Positions 57,524 to 64,000 of a stretch of 64,000 bases of DNA are shown piece after piece. The position numbers and the translations under genes were made by a program. This DNA comes from Diphasiastrum complanatum (taxonomy: Eukaryota; Streptophyta; Lycopodiopsida; Lycopodiales; Lycopodiaceae). The DNA is taken from assembly GCA_029204225.1 (NCBI GenBank), contig CM055107.1, positions 1,548,128 to 1,612,127 of the forward strand, in the 5' to 3' direction. Each line of letters begins with the position of its first letter. The stretch's first letter is position 1. Under the pieces are notes generated by a model, which had not been told where the DNA came from, did no database searches, and worked only from the letters and a program-made list of their open reading frames with translations.

Positions 57524-59127
57524 TGATCCGTGCCATTCTAATCCTTCTGTAAGAATCGTTTATCTTACGCAAATCCATGCTGTCCAAGATAATTTGAGGA
57601 GAAACCTTGCTTTGGGACAGTGTGGGTGTCATTAAACGCAGAAAAATTACATTACTTATGAAGTGATATAGTCGAACTGAGTAGAAACCAACTAAATTCT
57701 GTGTTTAGGATCTTTATTAGTCACCTAGAATGGAATATATTTGTGAAGAGACACCTTACCTTTCGAGCATAGGTGATGCTTGCAAAATCTGAAAACTGTT
57801 CAGAAAACTCTTACTTGAATGATTGTAGCAGTGGTTTCTTGTGAGGATGCCATGTTTAGTCCCCTCGAGTGCTCTTGCCTTCTTTAGTCTTAAACCGTTC
57901 ATAACGTTATTGTCAGCCATTGTGAAAGCGATAGTAAGTACTTTAAGGAGAGCCTACCATTCATTGCTTATACAAATCTGAAGCAAATGGTTTAATGTGC
58001 ATACATGTGCAAACGCTTATAGCTTTATGGTTTGAAACTGAACCTAATCGAAAATGAAGATAGTAGTAATATTTGATGCTACAGAGAGCGCAAGTTTTAT
58101 TTGTTAGTGCTTACACACAGTAGTATTCCCTTTGAAATAGCAATCATTCACAAGTATGATAACGAAACCGGTTACAACATGAGGTATACTAATCATAATC
58201 AAAATGTGCCAGCATTTGAGTTGTATCTTTTGATAATAGTGTGATACTACAGTAGCTTCGTTTCTGGAGTATGTATGTAACCCTTAGCTACTTATGGAAC
58301 AACCACACATTCATGCTGTCCTTTGAAGGATAGTAAAGTATACTCTAAACTGTAGTTATCAAACCAAACTATCATCCATTCATATCTATGATAATGAGTT
58401 TGAATCCATACAACCATTCATGAGATAGGAAGTGCTTCATCGCTGGTCATTATGAAGCACTTGTCTCAACCTACCATATATGATACATAACTATCATTAT
58501 CATGCTTTGTGAAGTATGTGGAAGGAAGTATTGGTTCATTGCTGGTCCATCGCTGGACAACAGCTTACCATATATATCAACTTTTCGATTATCTTGCCCA
58601 AGATAGTCCATCGTTGGACAGCAACATATCTATCTTCAACAAGCCTCTCCATTATTGAGTAAGCTTCATCGCTGGACAGCGGATAGTATATGAAGTCAAT
58701 AATATGCCAAAAAAAGTTAGTATGAACCCTCACTGATCCATCACTGGACAACGGATTCATACCTTCCCATTTATCATCTAGAACACCTGATAACCTTCAT
58801 AAGTATACAAGAGATGAATGCAAATACATGAAACGAGCAGAACCACATACCGTAGAGTTAAAGCAGATAAATTCAAGCCAGGGAGGGCGCCATCTCTTCC
58901 AACCTTCTTCTCACCGTATAGTAGAAAAAGCTCCTTCGAGAACATGCTACATATAGTGGTTTCGTAGGAAGTATCGTGGAAGCTCCCTTTTAGCCAAAAT
59001 TTGTGGGAAATTTTTTTTTGAAAAGTATAAAAAAAGGTTGGGTTGGCAAAAAAGTTTAGGACCTTCATATCATAAATCTTTGTTTATAGCATGATCAAGG
59101 GTGGTAACTTTTGATAAAGAAGAGTCC

Positions 59128-59129
<2 letters not shown>

Positions 59130-59197
<68 letters not shown>
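59130..59197. repeat. (AG)n in copy A 3' region
   Basis: Same position relative to flanks as 30984-31069 and 61501-61558. Confidence 0.95.
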
Positions 59198-59199
<2 letters not shown>

Positions 59200-59261
59200 C
59201 TAGCAACCGACCCGCAGCTAGTGAATCCCTTAGGGGGCAGTTAGCTCCCCATAAGGGATAG

Positions 59262-59660
59262 CTAACTGCCCACCATCAGACCTTTAATACATTGTGGTAG
59301 ATCATAGAACAAACCAGGAAAAGTACTAGTTAAAAGCAGTTTGTTAATGATAAGGCAAAGCTTTTTCCTCATAAAACCATTTTTCTGAAAAGTGTCTAGT
59401 AAGATTGCTACCTCTTTTATAAAAGTATCGTGATCGTTGCAGCAATACATAGCAAAAATAACCTGGGAAATTATTACTTTGTACGAGTTGTAGACTGGCC
59501 TATTGGAAGCCAGATGTATGTACTGTAAGTATTGAAAAGGTAAGTCTCTTCTTTTATCAAATTTTAAAGGCTGATAAACATCGGTGCCAGGATTAAAAGT
59601 AATCAAAATATTCAAAAAACTGGTGGTGTTTGCTTCACAAGACTTTTTTTTCGATTTCAA
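59262..59660 (-). pseudogene. Penelope-like copy A, C-terminal coding block
   Basis: 132 codons ending LPQCIKGLMVGS and TAG. It contains TTSFLNILITFNPGT and LPFQYLQYIHLASNRP. It follows the RT after a TGA (59682-59680) and a frame change in an A8 run (about 59648). The block corresponds to the thumb/C-terminal extension of the RT group. No nuclease motif is visible. Confidence 0.75.
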
Positions 59661-59679
59661 GAAACTCTAGAGGATAAAT

Positions 59680-60478
59680 TCAGAAAGGGTTATCTGGTAC
59701 TCTAATCTGATTTTTGTCCATAAACGCATCAATAATGGGATTATTAATGAAGCAAATGTCATCAATATATCTAAACGAGTGACAGAAAACATTCATATCT
59801 TTTCTGAGACCTAATTTGGCCAGTCTCTTAATAAAATGAGCTTCAAAGAACGCAAGATACCAGTTACACCAAGTAGGTGAGCATGAAAAACCCATCGGTA
59901 TACCACGAATCTGTCTCCAAGTTTTGTTTCCTAACCTGACAGTACAATTATCTTTAAGGAAGGCATTCCACAAGCATAAGAGATTATTATCGATATTGTA
60001 CCACCCTTCCGACTTTTTATTATTCCATGACCATTTAAAGGCCTCCCTTTCTTGTTCCCATTTGAAACTCATTGGAATGTTTGAACGCATATGTAATGGA
60101 TTTAGTTTTCAGCCCATTGGTGCCATCTAAAGGTATGTTTTCATAGCATTTAGAGATATATGCAACCCATACATTGGTAATCTTTGATGGTAAATTGAGA
60201 TAGAAATTGATCGAGGACTCGCACTGCCAAAATAAGCATGTATCCACATTTAGGATACCCTTGTATGTTTTTGCCTTAAGGCCAACACTTTCCTTGAGGA
60301 ATGGTGACAACATACCAAGAGCTCCTGTTAGGAATTTTGCGAGTTTAGTAAAGCAACGGTCATGCACATTGGTAATCCATCTAAAAGATTCCTTGTGGGC
60401 TTTGTACGTACAAAGTAAATATGGCAAAGAGTCGTTCCCTATGAAGCTGTTGGGTAAAAATCCATTTAGCTTTTCCAT
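59680..60478 (-). pseudogene. Penelope-like copy A, reverse transcriptase core
   Basis: Two overlapping frames. 60478-60035 has LPYLLCTYKAHKESFRWITN and SKITNVWVAYISKCYENIPL (fingers, first palm segment), and 60090-59680 has WRQIRGIPMGFSCSPTWCNW and the catalytic FRYIDDICFINNP. A frameshift near 60065 separates them. The GIPMG...C.P and FRYIDD...NP signatures belong to a deep-branching RT group, which I place as Penelope-like by architecture. Assignment below that level is uncertain. Confidence 0.8.
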
Positions 60479-60663
60479 GACATAAGTGATAGTTTCCGTA
60501 ACCGAATTTTCTTGATCATTAGGAAAGGGGGTGAAGTCAAGACTACTAAGTCTATCTAAGGCAAGTTTCCATACAAAACTAAACTATCATCCATTCATAT
60601 CTATGATAATGAGTTTGAATCCATACAACCATTCATGAGATAGGAAGTGCTTCATCGCTGGTC

Positions 60664-60942
60664 ATTATGAAACACTTGTCTCAACCTACCATATATGATG
60701 CATAGCTATCATTATCATGCTTTGTGAAGTATGTGGAAGGAAGTATTGGTTCATCGCTGGTCCATTGCTGGACAGCAGCTTACCATATATATCAACTTTT
60801 CGATTATGAAGCACTTGTCTCAACCTACCATATATGATGCATAACTATCATTATCATGCTTTGTGAAGTATGTGGAAGGAAGTATTGGTTCATGCTGGTC
60901 CATCGCTGGACAACTTACCATATATATCAACTTTTTGATTAT
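60664..60942. repeat. 139 bp tandem duplication in copy B 3' region
   Basis: Units start attatgaa at 60664 and 60803, each with cttgtctcaacctaccatat and ccatatatatcaactttt. Confidence 0.85.
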
Positions 60943-61498
60943 CTTGTCGAAGATAGATCACTGCAGGTCCATCGCTAGACAACAACATATCTATCTTCAA
61001 CAAGCCTCTCCATTATTGAGTAAGCTTCATCGCTGGTCCATCGCTGGATAGCGGATAGTATATGAAGTAAACAATATGCCAAAAAAAGCTAGTATGAACC
61101 CTCATTGATCCATCACTGGACAACGGATTCATACCTTCTCATTTATCATCTAGAACACCTATAACCTTCATAAGTATACAAGAGATGAATGCAAATACAT
61201 AAAATGAGCAGAACCACATACCGTAGAGTTAAAGCAGATAAATTCAAGCCAGGGAGGACGCCATCTCTTCCAACCTTCTTCTCACCGTAAAGTAGAAAAA
61301 GCTCCTTCGAGAACATGCTACATATAGTGGTTTCGTAGGAAGTATCGTGGAAGCTCCCTTTCAGCCAAAATTTGTGGGAATTTTTTTTTTGAAAAGTATA
61401 AAAAAAGGTTGGGTTGGCAAAAAAGTTTAGGACCCTCATATCATAAATCTTTGTTTATAGCATGATCAAGGGTGGTAACTTTTGATAAAGAAGAGTCC

Positions 61499-61500
<2 letters not shown>

Positions 61501-61558
<58 letters not shown>
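61501..61558. repeat. (AG)n in copy B 3' region
   Basis: 29 units; shared position with the other copies. Confidence 0.95.
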
Positions 61559-61560
<2 letters not shown>

Positions 61561-61622
61561 CTAGCAACCGACCCGCAGCCAGTGAATCCCTTAGGGGGCA
61601 GTTAGCTCCCTATAAGGGATAG

Positions 61623-62021
61623 CTAACTGCCCACCATCAGACCTTTAATACATTGTGGTAGATCATAGGACAAACCACAAAAAGTACTAGTTAAAAGCAG
61701 TTTGTTAATGATAAGGCAAAGCTTTTCCCTCATAAAACCATTTTTCTGAAAAGTGTCCAGTAAGATTGCTACCTCTTTTATAAAAGTATCGTGATCGTTG
61801 CAGCAATACATAGCAAAAATAACCTGGGAAATTATTACTTTGTACGAGTTGTAGACTGGCCTATTAGAAGCCAGATGTATGTACTGTAAGTATTGAAAAG
61901 GTAAGTCTCTTCTTTTATCAAACTTTAAAAGCTGATATACATCGGTGCCAGGATTAAAAGTAATCAAAATGTTCAAAAAACTGGTGGTGTTTGCTTCACA
62001 AGACTTTTTTTTCGATTTCAA
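61623..62021 (-). pseudogene. Penelope-like copy B, C-terminal coding block
   Basis: 132 codons, nearly identical to 59262-59660, with the same preceding TGA and A8 frame change. Confidence 0.75.
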
Positions 62022-62040
62022 GAAACTCTAGAGGATAAAT

Positions 62041-62421
62041 TCAGAAAGGGTTATCTGGTACTCTAATCTGATTTTTGTCCATAAACACATCAATAATGGG
62101 ATTATTAATGAAGCAAATGTCATCAATATATCTAAACGAGTGACAGAAAACATTCATATCTTTTCTGAGACCTAATTTGGCCAGTCTCTTAATAAAATGA
62201 GCTTCAAAGAACGCAAGATACCAGTTACACCAAGTAGGTGAGCATGAAAAATCCATCGGTATACCACGAATCTGTCTCCAGGTTTTGTTTCCTAACCTGA
62301 CAATACAATTGTCTATTAGAAAGGCATTCCACAAGCATAAGAGATTTTTATCGATATTGTACCACCCTTCCGACTTTTTATTATTCCATGACCATTTAAA
62401 GTCATCCCTTTCTTGTTCCAT
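62041..62421 (-). pseudogene. Penelope-like copy B, RT palm segment
   Basis: Contains NNKKSEGWYNIDKNLLCLWN, WRQIRGIPMDFSCSPTWCNW (the Gly of GIPMG is Asp here) and FRYIDDICFINNP. It ends at TGA 62043-62041. The N-terminal RT half upstream (62430-62930) is broken by several indels. Confidence 0.8.
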
Positions 62422-62933
62422 TTGAAACTCAGAAACATCTTATTAGAATGTTTGAATGCATATGTAATGGATTTATTCATGATAGTTTTCAGCCCATCAG
62501 TGCCATCTAAAGGTATGTTTTCATAGCACTTAGAGATATCTGCAACCCATACATTGGTAATCTTTGATGGTAAATTGAGATAAAAATCGATCGAGGACTC
62601 GCACTGTCAAAATAAGCATGTATTCACATTCAGGATACCCTTGTATGTTTTTGCCTTAAGGCCTGCACCTTCCTTGAGGAATGGTGACAACATACCAAGA
62701 GCTCCTGTTAGGAATTTTGCGAGTTCAGTAAAGCAACAGTCATGCGCATTGGTAATTCATCTAAAAGATTCCTTGTGGGATTTGTACGTACATAGTAGAT
62801 ATGGCAAAGAGTCGTTCCCCATAAAGATGTTGGATAAATCCATTCAGCTTTTCCATGACATAAGTGATAGTTTCTATAACAGAATTTTCTTCATCATTAG
62901 GAATGGGGCTGAAGTCAGGACTATTAAGTCTAT

Positions 62934-63683
62934 CTAGGGCAAGCTTCCGTACAAGGAATTTACATATGAAACTGGAATTGTGTTGTGCCTTTCAATGCCA
63001 TTGATGTAGAGCAGATTTGTGAGCCATAATCTTTCATTTTTAGCAGTTTGTATTTTTGCAGTTGTGTCCTTATTGCCATACAACCAAGTTCTTTTTTTGA
63101 TGAATTCCATTTTAATGTTTTTACATAAAGTCGCATGCTCCATTATAGTATCTTCGTTAAAATGTTCATGCGTAGGCCAAAGCTTGATTAACTTGAACCA
63201 TCCATCATAAAGTTCAGAAGCCACCTCATTCACATTGTTTTTTCGTAAGGTAATATGATTGAGACCCATCTCTAAAGATTTACGTAAAATGGGGCTCTTA
63301 ACAATATTGCTATTGGTAGAAATAACATGCCCAAATTTATTTGCAACGAAGTTCTTGAGTCTATTAAGAGATAAGCATTCACATGAATGTAAGTTTTCTA
63401 TGTCAAAATCACAGAAGACATCATAGAAAAAGTACCAATCATTTTTGACACTTGGTAGATAAGTCCAACCGAACGTAATATCATGAAAGCGTTCATCTAC
63501 AATAGTGATTAGTCTGAATAAAACATGAGCATAAAAAGTCTTCACATGGATTGCTTCAAAAACTCTATTGCGGTAACATAGATGTAAAGAAGAGCTCCCT
63601 GAATCACTGCTAGTGGTCAGCTGTAGACGTCCTGTCGCAGAGATGTTGAATTCTCTCCTTTCTGTCTTTTCCCCATCCTGCAC
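62934..63683 (-). CDS. Penelope-like element N-terminal ORF with Cys motif
   Basis: 249 codons upstream of the RT in copy B. Visible parts: a Ser-rich start, NRVFEAIHVKTFYAHVLFRL, GWTYLPSVKNDWYFFYDVFC, then CECLSLNRLKNF and FGHVISTNSNIV (C-x-C followed by GHV-x-T), a LRKSLEMGLNHI segment, and a basic WLYGNKD region. The C-x-C...GHV block also precedes the RT in related elements, by my recollection of that group. It ends in TAG just before the RT region, so in the ancestor it may have been fused to the RT. Confidence 0.62.
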   Translation of the reverse strand: MQDGEKTERREFNISATGRLQLTTSSDSGSSSLHLCYRNRVFEAIHVKTFYAHVLFRLITIVDERFHDITFGWTYLPSVKNDWYFFYDVFCDFDIENLHSCECLSLNRLKNFVANKFGHVISTNSNIVKSPILRKSLEMGLNHITLRKNNVNEVASELYDGWFKLIKLWPTHEHFNEDTIMEHATLCKNIKMEFIKKRTWLYGNKDTTAKIQTAKNERLWLTNLLYINGIERHNTIPVSYVNSLYGSLP

Positions 63684-63688
63684 ACTGA

Positions 63689-63988
63689 TTAATCTCGGTA
63701 AAAATTCAGCCGTTTGATAGGTAGGTCGCTCTTTGTGCTACTTTGCCCTTCCTTTCCAGTAAACCGTCTTTTTTTTCCTGTCCCGGATGTAGATTTTACG
63801 GAGTTTGGATTGTTGAGATTAAAATTGCCCGTTCTTTTGCTTGTGTCCTGAAAGTATTTATTTTGGAGAGTGGAAAAGCTTGGTCGTTTAAGGAGACGCT
63901 CTATCTCTCGTATGTTTTCGGCATCGCCTAGGTGTGATAGGAGTTTGGCAGAAGAACCTTTGGAAAGCTCAATAGAGGCATCAACCAT
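63689..63988 (-). CDS. Small basic ORF at the 5' side of Penelope-like copy B
   Basis: 99 codons rich in Ser/Lys/Arg (SSAKLLSHLGDAENIREIER; TSGTGKKRRFTGKEGQSS), in a different frame from the Cys-motif ORF and 5 bases upstream of it. It could be the true N-terminus of one protein separated by a frameshift. The upstream end is outside the window. Confidence 0.45.
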   Translation of the reverse strand: MVDASIELSKGSSAKLLSHLGDAENIREIERLLKRPSFSTLQNKYFQDTSKRTGNFNLNNPNSVKSTSGTGKKRRFTGKEGQSSTKSDLPIKRLNFYRD

Positions 63989-64000
63989 GTACTGTCGAAT

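Larger units (their letters stand above)
57700..60576 (-). mobile_element. Penelope-like element copy A (5' truncated)
   Basis: Coding is at 60478-59262 and the 3' region at 59261-57700, with an AG tract (59130-59197) and repeated TCCATCGCTGGACA motifs. The 3' end near 57700 matches copy C's end at 38582. The 5' end at 60576 falls inside the RT coding region and abuts copy B's 3' region: a head-to-tail tandem. No GIY-YIG endonuclease was seen at the C-terminus. Confidence 0.82.
60577..64000 (-). mobile_element. Penelope-like element copy B (runs off the window)
   Basis: The most complete copy: a basic ORF (63988-63689), an N-terminal Cys-motif ORF (63683-62934), decayed RT start (62933-62430), RT core (62421-62041), C-terminal block (62021-61623) and a 3' region with an AG tract and TCCATCGCTGGACA motifs. 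Its 3' region stops at 60577, where copy A's truncated coding begins. A 139 bp tandem duplication (period 60664 to 60803) is private to this copy. Confidence 0.82.

Overview
This window looks like nuclear DNA from a land plant with a large, repeat-dominated genome. Host coding sequence is sparse. Ty1/copia and Ty3/gypsy relics with plant-type primer binding sites (tRNA-iMet, tRNA-Asp) are dense, and there is a Helitron, several copies of a Penelope-like reverse transcriptase element, and many long AG/CT tracts. A non-seed plant such as a fern or lycophyte is my best guess, from the Penelope-like elements and the gene-poor style; the sequence does not prove it.

Layout. 0-0.76 kb: broken gene resembling a beta-class DNA amino-methyltransferase. 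0.9-10.2 kb: mosaic of LTR, copia and gypsy fragments in both orientations, with a dispersed ~180 bp repeat present twice. 10.2-13.2 kb: small tandem duplications and an AT-rich ~19 bp satellite. 13.2-18.4 kb: the one clear genic island, holding an intact five-exon GDSL esterase/lipase gene on the minus strand (17284 to 15255) and a possible convergent exon at 14.8-15.07 kb. 18.4-23.7 kb: two copia relics on the minus strand, one with LTRs built from double-hairpin repeats. 23.7-26.05 kb: degenerate coiled-coil ORF of an unrecognised family. 26668-28928: complete short non-autonomous LTR element (733 bp LTRs, tRNA-Asp PBS, TSD AAAGA). 29.7-30.8 kb: copia fragment.

30.8-38.6 kb: plus-strand 3' part of the Penelope-like element, split by a complete copia element (31770-37916; LTRs 737 and 733 bp; TSD ATAAC; iMet PBS). 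38.6-42.9 kb: relic sequence ending in a chromovirus integrase, chromodomain, polypurine tract and LTR. 43.4-47.2 kb: minus-strand Helitron (helicase, Rep, Rep N-terminus) with an inverted duplication of its Rep N-terminus and a small intron-bearing gene fragment beside it. 47.2-48.03 kb: ~230 bp minisatellite with hairpins. 49.4-50.9 kb: diverged second copy of the 39-41.7 kb relic. 51.5-54.06 kb: second copy of the coiled-coil ORF followed directly by an LTR of the same family as the 26.7 kb element. 54.06-55.4 kb: copia RT/RNase H. 57.7-64 kb: two head-to-tail minus-strand Penelope-like copies; the second extends to the window edge.

The only gene I would call functional is the GDSL esterase/lipase. 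Nearly everything else is mobile DNA in some stage of decay, and the order of insertion can be partly read (copia into the Penelope-like element; short LTR element next to the coiled-coil ORF). All assignments come from reading motifs; no database search was run.
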